Shown piece after piece: positions 7,525 to 16,866 of a stretch of 37,463 nt of DNA. The notes under the pieces were generated by a model. The model had not been told where the DNA came from and did not search any database. It saw nothing but the letters and a program-made list of their open reading frames with translations. The stretch comes from Candidatus Fibrimonadaceae bacterium (GTDB lineage: Bacteria > Fibrobacterota > Fibrobacteria > Fibrobacterales > Fibrobacteraceae), in the NCBI GenBank assembly GCA_031281275.1, contig JAITFP010000039.1:1-37463 (forward strand), given 5' to 3'. The translations under genes were made by a program, and so were the position numbers. How positions within the stretch are numbered: the stretch's first letter is position 1; each line of letters opens with the position of its first letter.

Positions 7525-9001
7525 TTCTTTCGTTTTTATTGAGTCCAAGAAAAATAGAACTGAATAAAAACAGCAAAACAAAACATCCGCTAGTTGCAAA
7601 CAACGCTGTCCAATTTTCCGCATGAAAACTTATAAACATTGGCAAGGGAATGGAAATCAAAACCGTGATGAGCAACCTTAGGAATACTTTGTTAAAATAC
7701 TCCGCAATTGATAAATTTATCATTTTTTTTACAAAAAATAAATATACAACACAACGCAATATATTTACGGATATGTAAATGTATGGTATTGAAATTGGAG
7801 AATGTTTTTGGCTTAAAAATATGTAAGATAATATAAAATTCATAGAAATAAATATGCTATCTATTATCATAAAATATTTTATTTTCCCAGTTGCAGCAAT
7901 GGCAAAAGAAAGCGGCAGTACAAGCATCCACATTGTCCAATCCACAAGCCTGATTTTGCAAAAACCAACTGCATATTCCGGCACGGTTTTAAGCCATAAA
8001 TGCAAAACAAAATCCATATTCAAAACGAGAGGAATCGTTAAGAAAAAAGAAATTAAAAAAGAGAATTTAACTGAATGAAACAGCAAACTGTGCAAATAGT
8101 TTATATCTCCTTTTGCGTAACTCTTGGTTATTTGCGGTTCAACAGCAACAAGAAAATTATTGGCAAACAAGTTCATCGCAGTGCTAACCTGCGTCATAAT
8201 GCCATAAGCTGCATTTACTATAACTCCGCAAAACATATTTAAAAGCATATTCACGCCTTGGACGGCACTTATACTCGTTATTTCACTTAATATACTCCAC
8301 CATCCAAAAGTCATTCTATCCAAAAGCATTTCTTTGTTCCAAAACCATTTAAAATGTGTTTCTTTAAAATTTCTATGGCAATAAGTTACGTAAAAAACAA
8401 ACATAACAAGGTTAACTGAAAAAAGCAATATGGAATAAAATTTTAGTTTATCAATGGGGGCAAATCCAAGAGCAAGCACTGCGGCAAGTTTAAGCACTGC
8501 ATCTAAAAGACCGGCATAAGCAAAAACTTTCATTCTTTCGTGGGCTATAATCGCAATTATATAAGGAGCTTGCAAAATAGATATGCAAATTGAAATTATA
8601 GAAAACTGGTATATAAAATTGGCGGCTTCCATTCGCTCGATTGGAATATTGAGGTACGAATTCAAAAAATAAAATCCAAGGGTTTCTCCTAAAATTAAAA
8701 TAATCAATGCGGTGAAGATATGCAAAATAATGCTCAAACGGAATGTTTTTTCTAATTGCTCAAAATCACCTTTTCCTAGGTCAAAAGTGAAAAAACGAGT
8801 TGTTACACTTCCCATGGAATGTAATATAAACGAAAACAAAACAATAACGCTGGAGACAATATTATAAATGCCAAAATCGCTAATGCCAAGTTGAGCCAGT
8901 ACTTCTCGGCTTGTATAAAGTGCTACAGCTAGGGTTAAAATTCCGCGAAAATATAAAAAAAGAGTGTTCTTCGCTATTCGCTTGCTATTTTCAGAGTGCA
9001 T
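7457..9001 (-). CDS. wzx: Wzx-type polysaccharide flippase
   Basis: A 514-residue very hydrophobic protein with about 12-14 membrane helices, of the polysaccharide-transport branch of the MOP superfamily (RfbX/MATE-like). The opening NTLFLYFRGILTLAVALYTSREVLAQLG is typical. It would flip the undecaprenyl-diphosphate-linked repeat unit across the inner membrane. It overlaps the polymerase gene by 11 bp, so the two are translated together. The final ~22 residues are antisense to the end of the plus-strand methyltransferase. Confidence 0.9.
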   Translation of the reverse strand: MHSENSKRIAKNTLFLYFRGILTLAVALYTSREVLAQLGISDFGIYNIVSSVIVLFSFILHSMGSVTTRFFTFDLGKGDFEQLEKTFRLSIILHIFTALIILILGETLGFYFLNSYLNIPIERMEAANFIYQFSIISICISILQAPYIIAIIAHERMKVFAYAGLLDAVLKLAAVLALGFAPIDKLKFYSILLFSVNLVMFVFYVTYCHRNFKETHFKWFWNKEMLLDRMTFGWWSILSEITSISAVQGVNMLLNMFCGVIVNAAYGIMTQVSTAMNLFANNFLVAVEPQITKSYAKGDINYLHSLLFHSVKFSFLISFFLTIPLVLNMDFVLHLWLKTVPEYAVGFCKIRLVDWTMWMLVLPLSFAIAATGKIKYFMIIDSIFISMNFILSYIFLSQKHSPISIPYIYISVNILRCVVYLFFVKKMINLSIAEYFNKVFLRLLITVLISIPLPMFISFHAENWTALFATSGCFVLLFLFSSIFLGLNKNERTMILNLILPSLRNVKILYPNQK

Positions 9002-10253
9002 CCTTAATACTCTTTTTTGTTTGACAAAGTTCTGTTATTACAAATATCGCTAGAATTAAGAAACCAAGCATAAAAGACATTTTATACCATATAGTGAACC
9101 ACCAGAAACCTACCATAATAATAGCAAAAGAGTAAAGCAACAGAAATCTCATTTGTAAATTTATTTTCAAACGCATATATAGCCAGGTTATCAAAACTCC
9201 CCAAAAAAACGGGATAAATGCCACTCCTATTCCACCAAAATCTTTATATACATCCCAAAGGTAATTCACCGTATTAACTCCTCGGAGTTTGACTATGCTT
9301 TTGTTGAACATATCATCCCAACCAAAAGCCTCGCGTATAGAACGACCAAAAAAAGGTATTGGGGCAACGAAATGGTCTAAGCCATAAGTTGGCGGGTGCC
9401 TGGCAAATGGGACTTGTGGATTCAAGGCGTAATCCAAGTTCCAATAATTGTTGGCAATGTAAGTATATGGTAATTGTATAATGTTGTCAAGTGCTAAATT
9501 TTGAATTGAGTTAGAGCCATATTGGTCTCTGACCTGAGCTACTGCGATAAAAGCTCCGATTAAAACAATTATGCCAAGCAATAATATTTTAGCAGATATT
9601 TTTTTTTTGAAATAATTCCATATCACAACCAAAGAGGCTATGGATATAAAAATAGGACCTCTTCCAGGATAAAATAGTATTAAAGCAACAATTTGCAAAA
9701 CAACCATAAATCTTGAAAAATAACGCAAATATCTGTTAGAATTCACGGAACTGAAAGAAGCTGCTCCAAATAATGCAACTGTCAAAGGAATCAGTGCTAT
9801 AGGATATGAAAAATGTCCCACAATTGAAGAAAACTTATCGCTCAAAATTTCTGATATTTTTGGAGAAAGCACTGGAATACCTCCAGCATAATCAAAAATT
9901 TTTTTCGCGGGTAAAAGAAATGTTAAAAACATAATGAAAGCAAAAAAAATATGTCTATTCCATCGGTAATTTTCAAAATATGCAAATTTGTTATTTGAAA
10001 CCGAAGGTTTAATATTGAAAATAAGTTTCACAGCATAGCATCCCATAACAAACGATAACATTCCGCCCAGAAAAACCGCCCAAGTTAAAATATGAAAATC
10101 TGTCATGGCTGGATTCAGTTTTAAATACGCCACTCCTAACGTTAAGGATTGCGTAAATATATATACACGAGCTGGGCTAAAAAAATCTTTTTTAAATATA
10201 CTTGCCTCAAATAAGCATAAAAAAGCAATAGTAAGTGCAATGCCAGAAACCAT
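8991..10253 (-). CDS. Wzy-like oligosaccharide repeat-unit polymerase
   Basis: About 420 residues with some ten hydrophobic segments and a long periplasmic loop between late helices (ARHPPTYGLDHFVAPIPFFG region). The organisation fits the O-antigen/exopolysaccharide polymerase families (oligosaccharide repeat unit polymerase). These are poorly conserved in sequence, so the call rests on topology and position between Wzz and Wzx. ATG 10253 overlaps the stop of the upstream gene as TGATG; a GTG three bases earlier is possible. Confidence 0.75.
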   Translation of the reverse strand: MVSGIALTIAFLCLFEASIFKKDFFSPARVYIFTQSLTLGVAYLKLNPAMTDFHILTWAVFLGGMLSFVMGCYAVKLIFNIKPSVSNNKFAYFENYRWNRHIFFAFIMFLTFLLPAKKIFDYAGGIPVLSPKISEILSDKFSSIVGHFSYPIALIPLTVALFGAASFSSVNSNRYLRYFSRFMVVLQIVALILFYPGRGPIFISIASLVVIWNYFKKKISAKILLLGIIVLIGAFIAVAQVRDQYGSNSIQNLALDNIIQLPYTYIANNYWNLDYALNPQVPFARHPPTYGLDHFVAPIPFFGRSIREAFGWDDMFNKSIVKLRGVNTVNYLWDVYKDFGGIGVAFIPFFWGVLITWLYMRLKINLQMRFLLLYSFAIIMVGFWWFTIWYKMSFMLGFLILAIFVITELCQTKKSIKDAL

Positions 10254-11443
10254 CACCGCCCTCTGAGTTCTGCGAAAAAACTCCGCAACAATCGAGAACT
10301 ATTGCTATCTCCTTTATGCCATTCCGCAAAAACGCATAAAAATACGGACAAAACTCCAAATACACCAATAAATACCAGCATTAAAACGGTACGTGGCGGT
10401 GAAGTTTTTTGGGGATTGTCCCAAGCAGAGGATATTCTTAAAATGGCATCCGTGCGATCCATCTCCTCAAATTTTATGGATTCGCAGATTTGCAATAAAT
10501 TGATATAACGCAAAAATTGATTTTTTAATTCCAATTCCAACTGGGTATGTTGAACTGCCAGTTCTGGTGCTTTATCCAATTCCAATAAAGGTACGGTATT
10601 ATTTCTGTAGTCTTTTGATTTTTGCAGTTGATTGTCTATATTGCTCAAATGCAATCTTAGTTTTTCGTGCTGCGCACTTTGCCCTTTGTGTCCAAGTTCA
10701 TCATCAACTGCGATTTTGGCTAGGCTGCGAGTTGTTAAAAACTCCATAGTTGCGGTAAGTTGCGAATAAAAATCGTAAAAACGATTGTCATTTTGAAATT
10801 TTATGAATTTTTCTTCAATTGCAATTAGGTCTTTTGTTGCGGAATCCAACTGCAATTCAAAAAACTTGCGTTTTTTATTTATGGAATGGGTTCCAAGCAC
10901 GGCATAGGTTGAATCCAATAAATAAACTATATGGTCGTTTATGGCACGTGCCATTTTAAAATCCTTGTCTGTTACCGATAATTCCAGCATATCATCTTTA
11001 TTCCAATCCAAATTAATGTTCCTGCTAATCATTTTATATAAATCCGCTTTGTATTTGGTTTTTACTTTGTAATGTTTTTCCAAATCAAATTTTTTTGCGA
11101 GATTATCATAAAATTCCCAAGATTTGGAATAGGCAACCAGCAATTCCTCTTTATTGTCTTGTGAAAGAAAAGAACTTAAAATTTTTGAACCACCACCACC
11201 GCCCCCCCCCATACCGGGCATTTTCAAGAATTCCGATATCGCTGACATTCCAAGATTTGCAACGCCACTTGTTGTTGGTGTTGTTGTGAAAACAGCAGTA
11301 GCTTTGTATTTTGGCTCCAAAACAAACCATATCACAAAAGCCGCTAAAAGGCAAGGTAGCGTAAAAGACATAACAAAAAGTCCTTTGCGTTTTACGCAGC
11401 ATATTGCTATTTTCAGGAAAGTTTCAAATAAACTAGGTTCCAT
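10253..11443 (-). CDS. Wzz-like chain-length/co-polymerase protein without kinase domain
   Basis: A 396-residue protein with the two-helix Wzz architecture: TM1 at about 24-45, a periplasmic region with long heptad-like helices, and TM2 at about 355-377. Residues after TM1 (LEPKYKATAVF) match the start of the Wzz domain. No Walker motifs follow TM2, so the tyrosine-kinase domain of BY-kinases is absent. Residues ~78-84 are seven glycines encoded in part by an uninterrupted G9 run (11202-11210), a possible slippage site. It overlaps the Wzy gene and lies 1 nt from the DUF4230 gene. Confidence 0.85.
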   Translation of the reverse strand: MEPSLFETFLKIAICCVKRKGLFVMSFTLPCLLAAFVIWFVLEPKYKATAVFTTTPTTSGVANLGMSAISEFLKMPGMGGGGGGGSKILSSFLSQDNKEELLVAYSKSWEFYDNLAKKFDLEKHYKVKTKYKADLYKMISRNINLDWNKDDMLELSVTDKDFKMARAINDHIVYLLDSTYAVLGTHSINKKRKFFELQLDSATKDLIAIEEKFIKFQNDNRFYDFYSQLTATMEFLTTRSLAKIAVDDELGHKGQSAQHEKLRLHLSNIDNQLQKSKDYRNNTVPLLELDKAPELAVQHTQLELELKNQFLRYINLLQICESIKFEEMDRTDAILRISSAWDNPQKTSPPRTVLMLVFIGVFGVLSVFLCVFAEWHKGDSNSSRLLRSFFAELRGR

Positions 11444-11444
11444 A

Positions 11445-12056
11445 TCAATTCCATTTAAAAACCACAGGTATTGTATCTATAACAGGAAGCGCGTGCAAAA
11501 ATGACCTGAATGCGTATTCAGTTGCCGTGCGAGCTTGCTTAATTATATCTATGTTAGCTCTCACATTGAGTTCGGTTTCTGCTTTTTGCCTTGCCTCTAT
11601 TGCAAAATGGTCAGTTGCCCTGTATTTATTGAACATTCCATTCTTTTGGTCATATACTTCTGCCGTTTCTGGATGCAATTCGTGGGCTAGAATTTTTATC
11701 GGCGGAAATTTTATGAAAAGAGTGTCTGTGCGGGTTGTGTCTATTTTCATATCTTTGCAGTTAATGCCGAGCTTTATGGTTCCATCTATAACGGCAAGCA
11801 TTTTTTTCTCGGTACCGGGAAGAGGAATGCCAAACATTTCCTTGCTGTTCACATCTTTAATCACAGATGTATATCTGTAAACAAGGGAAATGAATTCCGC
11901 CGCCGGAAAAACCTCACGCACGGTTACGTGAATGCTCGTTTCCTGTTTGGGAGTTACAATGCCCCCGCCTATGCCACTCGGACGACCGATTAAAAAGCCT
12001 ATAACAGCTGCAGCACACGCAAGCAGCACACACAAAAGTAAGGTTAGTCTAAACAT
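11445..12056 (-). CDS. DUF4230 family membrane-anchored protein
   Basis: 203 residues. A single N-terminal hydrophobic helix (about 4-23) is followed by a soluble domain matching my recollection of DUF4230: YTSVIKDV, then GTIKLGINCKDMKID and IKFPPIKILAHELHPE. The function of the family is unknown. Its place between the Wza-like exporter (1 nt gap) and the Wzz-like gene (1 nt gap) suggests an envelope role in polysaccharide export, but that is context only. Confidence 0.68.
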   Translation of the reverse strand: MFRLTLLLCVLLACAAAVIGFLIGRPSGIGGGIVTPKQETSIHVTVREVFPAAEFISLVYRYTSVIKDVNSKEMFGIPLPGTEKKMLAVIDGTIKLGINCKDMKIDTTRTDTLFIKFPPIKILAHELHPETAEVYDQKNGMFNKYRATDHFAIEARQKAETELNVRANIDIIKQARTATEYAFRSFLHALPVIDTIPVVFKWN

Positions 12057-12057
12057 T

Positions 12058-13179
12058 TCAGTTCCCCATTATAATAAAAGCTGTTGCAAGAATACTCATA
12101 AGAGATGTCACAAATATTGTAACATCTTTTACCTGTTCATAAACTGTGCGAGGGATTTCAATAAAATCACCGGGCAAAATTTCGCCATTTGCCCAATCCA
12201 CAGAAATTCTTTTTCCATTTCTCATAACAGAAACTCTAGAAAAATCTCCGGTTACTATTGAAACTCCGCTTGCAGCCACATAATCCGCTGCGTGCATTGA
12301 TGGAACATAAGGCGCTCTTCCAACCGTTGCCGTAGCACCACCGACATATACATAAGGTGTTTGAGAATGGAACTCAATGTCACACGAAGGTTCCGGCGAA
12401 AAACTGTCTATTTGATTTATCCCAATCCATTTCACATAATTGGTTTCTAAAAACTTAATACTCACTGAGCCATAACCTCTTTCAATATTTATACCTGCAT
12501 CTTTGGCATATTCCCTTATTGTACGGTTAAAAACGTACGGAACTGTTGTTGCTTTGCCAGCATAAACTAAATTAATTGCTTGCTGCCATTCTTTGTAGGG
12601 GATTTCTATTATGTCTCCAGATTGCAAAAGAATATCTTCCGTTGTGGCTATGGTATCGCCTTTGCGGTATATGTAAAGGCTATCTCTGTTTGCTGTTGGT
12701 TTAATGCCGCCTGCTGTATAAATTGCCACTCTTGCCCTTGCCTGCCCGCTAACCGCAACTTGTCCAGGGTTCAGCACAGCTCCGTGAACGTTCACTAGAA
12801 ATTTGCGAAGCTGAACCAAATGCACATCCACATATTTTCGTGAGCCGCTGTTTTTCAGTTTTTCCAGAATTTTTCGCTTTGCTTCATGGAGTTTTAGCCC
12901 ATTCAAATCAACAATCCCGTATCCATAAATTGCAAGAGTTCCTTCCGGGGAAACTTGAATGCTCTCCTGCCCATCTGGAAAAAGTATTTCAAAAAAATCA
13001 CCAGCACTAATTATATAATTTGAATCCACGGCATTTTCCAAGCTCACCGGAGTTTGCAGAGCCTCGTCTTTCGGTTTCATAGAAGCGCGTTGCTCCGTAG
13101 ATATAATGTTAGTTGCAAGGTTTGCTTGCGCAAAGGAAAATGCAACAAATGACAATATTATTACAAAAAAACTTTTCAT
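12058..13179 (-). CDS. Wza-like polysaccharide export protein with SLBB domains
   Basis: 373 residues. A Sec signal peptide ends near residue 20 (FAFSFA-QANL); there is no lipobox cysteine. The Poly_export domain is at about 50-130 (NYIISAGDFFEILFPDG), followed by SLBB-type segments (VNVHGAVLNPGQV; VYVGGATATVGRAPY). The C-terminal hydrophobic helix (IFVTSLMSILATAFIIMG) fits the outer-membrane alpha-barrel or anchor of this family. It forms the outer-membrane exit channel for the polysaccharide. It is coupled to the lipoprotein gene upstream by ATGA. Confidence 0.88.
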   Translation of the reverse strand: MKSFFVIILSFVAFSFAQANLATNIISTEQRASMKPKDEALQTPVSLENAVDSNYIISAGDFFEILFPDGQESIQVSPEGTLAIYGYGIVDLNGLKLHEAKRKILEKLKNSGSRKYVDVHLVQLRKFLVNVHGAVLNPGQVAVSGQARARVAIYTAGGIKPTANRDSLYIYRKGDTIATTEDILLQSGDIIEIPYKEWQQAINLVYAGKATTVPYVFNRTIREYAKDAGINIERGYGSVSIKFLETNYVKWIGINQIDSFSPEPSCDIEFHSQTPYVYVGGATATVGRAPYVPSMHAADYVAASGVSIVTGDFSRVSVMRNGKRISVDWANGEILPGDFIEIPRTVYEQVKDVTIFVTSLMSILATAFIIMGN

Positions 13180-14288
13180 TTCACTAACTCATAATATACA
13201 AAACTGTGGTTTGGCAAAATTTCTGGGTGGAAAATAAATATAAGATCTGCCAAAACTAAATCTGGATATGCCACTGCGGATTCGTAAAAATCTCTGCTTC
13301 CATTTTTGCCCGTGCGTTTTGAGCTTTGATAGATTTTGTTGTTTTGCCAAGAAGGAAGTATTTGCATCCTTGGTTCGTTTTGCATAACCTCCGCCTTGCT
13401 CGCCCAAAGGCTTGGATGCAGCCAGAACTCTGCTTGCGCTCCGCTTTGCAAGGCAGCTTCTATGTTGAATGTTAAAATTCCAGTTTGCGGAGTATTTTCC
13501 CAAACATATTTTGCTCCGGCATCTCGCAAAAATTTTGCAAAGTAGCTGTTCCCCCCACCTGCAAGCCATTCGGAGCCTTGGGGGTAGCCTGTGATAACAG
13601 AGGGCTTTTCGGCAGAATTCAGAGCTTGTTCTGCAAGCAAATTATATTTGTGAACCGTTTCTTTGAAAATTGAATCCGACTCTTTTTCCTTTCCAAATAA
13701 AATGCCAAAAAACTTGAGCCATTCAAAACGGGCAAGTGGGTGGCTTTCCATCCACTCTGCGGTTAAAATAGCTGGAATTCCTGCGGTTTTCAGGCGTGGA
13801 TAGTCATCGTAAATGGTGGAGCCGGTACCAAAGGTTAAAACTATGTCGGGGCGTAAAATCAATATGGTTTCCAAATCAAGCGCGTTTCCGCTTCCAACCT
13901 GTTTTAAAGAAAGAGAATCTATTAGGTTTTGCATTTTCTCGCTGTAAATCAAATTTCTGTTTTCAACTGCAATCACGCTTTCCAGCAAGCCCATTTTTTC
14001 CATAAAAGCTATAGCCACCGTAGAAAGCACCACGGCTCTTTTAATTGGGATTTTAATTATTGGCAAATTTTTCAAACTATCTGGAATTCTGTTTTCGTTT
14101 GAGTCCAAAAGCAACCAACGGTGGTTCTCATTATCTCCATTCCAAGCCTCTTTTATGCTCAAAATTTTATAGCCATCGCTATAATTTATGCTAAAATGCT
14201 CCGCTTGTTCGCTGTTTTTTTGGGGTATGGACTCTTCTGCGCAAGAGGCAAAAAGAACCAAAAGGAATAGTACGGGTAAATTTTTCAT
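13176..14288 (-). CDS. BtuF/FecB-like periplasmic binding lipoprotein
   Basis: A 370-residue lipoprotein: signal LPVLFLLVLFASC places the lipidated Cys at 16. The body has a Periplasmic_2 fold typical of iron-siderophore and cobalamin binding proteins: RAVVLSTVAIAFMEKMGLLESVIAVENRN near residue 85, then LKQVGSGNALDLETILILRPDIVLTFG. No permease or ATPase is in the window. Its place inside the polysaccharide operon, overlapping both the dGTPase-like gene and the exporter by ATGA, is unusual. Cobalamin or a metal chelate is the family-level guess for the ligand. Confidence 0.8.
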   Translation of the reverse strand: MKNLPVLFLLVLFASCAEESIPQKNSEQAEHFSINYSDGYKILSIKEAWNGDNENHRWLLLDSNENRIPDSLKNLPIIKIPIKRAVVLSTVAIAFMEKMGLLESVIAVENRNLIYSEKMQNLIDSLSLKQVGSGNALDLETILILRPDIVLTFGTGSTIYDDYPRLKTAGIPAILTAEWMESHPLARFEWLKFFGILFGKEKESDSIFKETVHKYNLLAEQALNSAEKPSVITGYPQGSEWLAGGGNSYFAKFLRDAGAKYVWENTPQTGILTFNIEAALQSGAQAEFWLHPSLWASKAEVMQNEPRMQILPSWQNNKIYQSSKRTGKNGSRDFYESAVAYPDLVLADLIFIFHPEILPNHSFVYYELVK

Positions 14289-15469
14289 TCAAACATAAAT
14301 CCAAATGATTTTGGCACAACCAATTCTCTGTAAGAACTCATCAAAAAATCATCTGTCATTCCAGACAAATAATCTGCCGCTATGCGTGCTGGTCCATTTG
14401 CCTTAAAATATTCCTCACTTTGGTCTTTTTCCCATTTTTGATATTGATCTTTAATATTGCCTTGCAGTTTCTTTTCTATAAGAGATTCCATCACAACATT
14501 AAACATATTCTGTATTTTGGAATCTTCAGACATTTTCTTTGGAGCATCGTAAATATTTTTGTAATTCCACGTTTTCAAGTTATTCAAGGCATTAAAAACA
14601 TCTTTTGAAAAAGATATGGCATTTTCGCCATAACTATTGTTTATTATATCCAAAACAAGGGAATTAACTATGAGTTTATTGGTATTACCAAGAATCTCAG
14701 CAACATCTGCCGGAATATCCTCTCTTTTTATCAAATTCACAGCAATGGCATCTTCTATATCCCTGCCTATATATGCAATAACATCGGAAACACGCACAAT
14801 GCAGCCTTCCATTGTCATAGGTCGCAGCTTTTTTGTTGCGCTTTCATCAACAAGGCATTTTTGATATTCCTCATAAAGATTTTCCTTTGTTTTGCTCTTA
14901 TTGTTTTTATATTCTGCGTCAATCCATTCTCCGTTGTGGCAAAGTATGCCATCCAAGGTTTGAATACATAAGTTCACATAATGCTTTCCTTCGGTTTTTT
15001 CAATTTCGTGCAACTGCCTAAAGCTCTGCGCATTGTGGCAAAAACAGCCCTCTTTTTTGCTTTTCAAAAAAGCGGAGAGAAACCTTTCTCCGGTATGCCC
15101 AAAGGGGGTATGCCCAACATCGTGCCCAAGGGCAATTGCCTCTATTAAATCTTCATTGTATTTCAAAACCCTCCCAAGAGTCCTGGCTATTTTTGCCACA
15201 AGCTGAACGTGCAGCACCCTGTGCGTTAAGTGGTCGTTTTCGCACAGATAAAAAACCTGGGTTTTATCTATGTAGCGTGTATAAGTCTGGGAGTGTATAA
15301 TGCGGTCTGTATCGTGGAAAAAAGGTGGGCGAATTTCGCTTTCGTGATTTTCGGGGAAATATCTCACCGCATCCGCATTTCTTGCCGCATCTTTGGAAAG
15401 CAATTCATCTGCGGCATGATTCCCGTGCAACTCGGCGAGGATTTCTGGTTTTACATCTTTTATTGGCAT
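14285..15469 (-). CDS. dgt: dGTPase-like HD-domain triphosphohydrolase
   Basis: 394 residues matching the dGTP triphosphohydrolase family. The first His is in LTHRVLHVQLVAKIAR, the HD pair in ALGHDVGHTPFGHTGER, and the distal Asp in VRVSDVIAYIGRDIED. The enzyme splits dNTPs to nucleoside and triphosphate. It sits second in the polysaccharide operon, 19 bp after the phosphoglycosyltransferase gene, and overlaps the next gene by ATGA. There is no obvious functional link to glycan synthesis. Confidence 0.88.
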   Translation of the reverse strand: MPIKDVKPEILAELHGNHAADELLSKDAARNADAVRYFPENHESEIRPPFFHDTDRIIHSQTYTRYIDKTQVFYLCENDHLTHRVLHVQLVAKIARTLGRVLKYNEDLIEAIALGHDVGHTPFGHTGERFLSAFLKSKKEGCFCHNAQSFRQLHEIEKTEGKHYVNLCIQTLDGILCHNGEWIDAEYKNNKSKTKENLYEEYQKCLVDESATKKLRPMTMEGCIVRVSDVIAYIGRDIEDAIAVNLIKREDIPADVAEILGNTNKLIVNSLVLDIINNSYGENAISFSKDVFNALNNLKTWNYKNIYDAPKKMSEDSKIQNMFNVVMESLIEKKLQGNIKDQYQKWEKDQSEEYFKANGPARIAADYLSGMTDDFLMSSYRELVVPKSFGFMFE

Positions 15470-15488
15470 AATGGGTAAGTTAGCAATT

Positions 15489-16856
15489 TTACTGCGCTCC
15501 TTTTCCGGCTAAAACCACGTAAATTGTTCTAATTAAAATTTGAATATCCAACAAAATTGAGGCATTTGACAAATAGTAAATATCATAACCCAGTTTTATT
15601 TTCACGTCTTCAATATCGTTGTCGTAATGGTGGCGAACTTGAGCCCAGCCAGTTAAGCCGGGTTTCATTTTTAAACGGCTTGCGTAAAATGGAATGGTTT
15701 TGCGGAGTTCTTCTATAAATACAGAGCGTTCTGGGCGTGGACCCACCATGCTCATATCGCCTTTTAAAACGCAAATCAACTGCGGAATTTCGTCTATGCG
15801 GTATTTGCGAATGAATTTCCCAACTTTTGTTATGCGATTATCATTTTTTCTCGCCCACTGAGGACCATCTTTTTCGGCATCTTGCCGCATAGAGCGAAAT
15901 TTATAGATGGTAAATGCCCTTGAATACAAGCCAACCCTCTGCTGCTTGTAAAAAACAGGACCTTTGGAATCCAATTTAATTGCAATGGCGGTTATCAAGA
16001 GCAGGGGAAATGTTAGCAAAAGCAATAGCAAGGCTATTGCAATATCCATAATTCTTTTCACAGTGGCTTGCCAGGGGAGCAAATTCAGCACAAAAAGCTC
16101 TTGCAACTCTTTGGAACGCACAAGCGTTGGCTGGCTGGATGTTTTGAAATTCTTTGCACATTCCCACAAACTTGGCACCAAATACACTTTTACGGGCAAG
16201 TAAGCCACCCAATATAAAATTTCATTGATTTTTTTCTCCGAATTGCTGCGATGAGCTATGATAATTGCCTGCACATTGTTTCTTTTTATTAAGTTTGGCA
16301 AATCGGAATAAGTTCCCAAAATTTCCAAGCCTTCAAAAGTTTTTTCTGGTCCGTGAGTTTCTTCCACAATGCCTATCACCTTTTTCCCAAGCTGCGGATT
16401 ATCTTTAAACAACTGCGAATATTCCCGCGCTTCATTTGTGCAACCGAGCAAAAGAATGCAATCTGCGCCCCAGCCTTTGCTCAAAAAATGCCGCAAAATT
16501 TTGCAAATAAAAAGCCTGAAAATGCTAACAGAAATCCAAACCGAAAAAAAGTATTTTGAAGCGAGATAAATATCTTTAAGGAATTTGTCTATGTCAAAAG
16601 CGTCTTTGCCAAACAAGGCGGCTACGGTCAAGCAATATGCAATCCCAACGATTTTTAGCATATACAAAACATGAGCCGTGCGAGACTCCAAAAGCCACCT
16701 ACGATATGCGCCTGCACATAAAAATATCAAAAACCAAAACAAAATGCCAAGAGCTATGTGTTCGGTGTATTTTGGCAAAAATATAAGAAAACACAGGCTG
16801 CTTGCTACGCAGTCAAAAATGATGAGCAATAATTTTTCAAGGGTCGTTGCCCGCAT
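15489..16856 (-). CDS. Polyprenyl-phosphate phosphoglycosyltransferase (WbaP/WcaJ-like), initiating enzyme
   Basis: 455 residues. Four N-terminal membrane helices (about 8-115), a Rossmann-like domain (LLLGCTNEAREY onward), one more helix, then the bacterial sugar transferase domain from about 262: KRIMDIAIALLLLL, KSRM-like KFRSMRQDAE, RKYRIDEIPQ, GDMSMVGPRPE and GLTGWAQV. It attaches sugar-1-phosphate to undecaprenyl phosphate and so starts the repeat unit. It is the first gene of the operon. The promoter is TATATT (16867-16872), 10 nt before ATG, with a palindrome just upstream. Confidence 0.92.
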   Translation of the reverse strand: MRATTLEKLLLIIFDCVASSLCFLIFLPKYTEHIALGILFWFLIFLCAGAYRRWLLESRTAHVLYMLKIVGIAYCLTVAALFGKDAFDIDKFLKDIYLASKYFFSVWISVSIFRLFICKILRHFLSKGWGADCILLLGCTNEAREYSQLFKDNPQLGKKVIGIVEETHGPEKTFEGLEILGTYSDLPNLIKRNNVQAIIIAHRSNSEKKINEILYWVAYLPVKVYLVPSLWECAKNFKTSSQPTLVRSKELQELFVLNLLPWQATVKRIMDIAIALLLLLLTFPLLLITAIAIKLDSKGPVFYKQQRVGLYSRAFTIYKFRSMRQDAEKDGPQWARKNDNRITKVGKFIRKYRIDEIPQLICVLKGDMSMVGPRPERSVFIEELRKTIPFYASRLKMKPGLTGWAQVRHHYDNDIEDVKIKLGYDIYYLSNASILLDIQILIRTIYVVLAGKGAQ

Positions 16857-16866
16857 ATATCAATAG

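Noticed and set aside
14285-15469. dGTPase as an antiphage defence gene
   Set aside because: Defence dGTPases exist, but here there are no other defence genes and the gene is locked in the polysaccharide operon.
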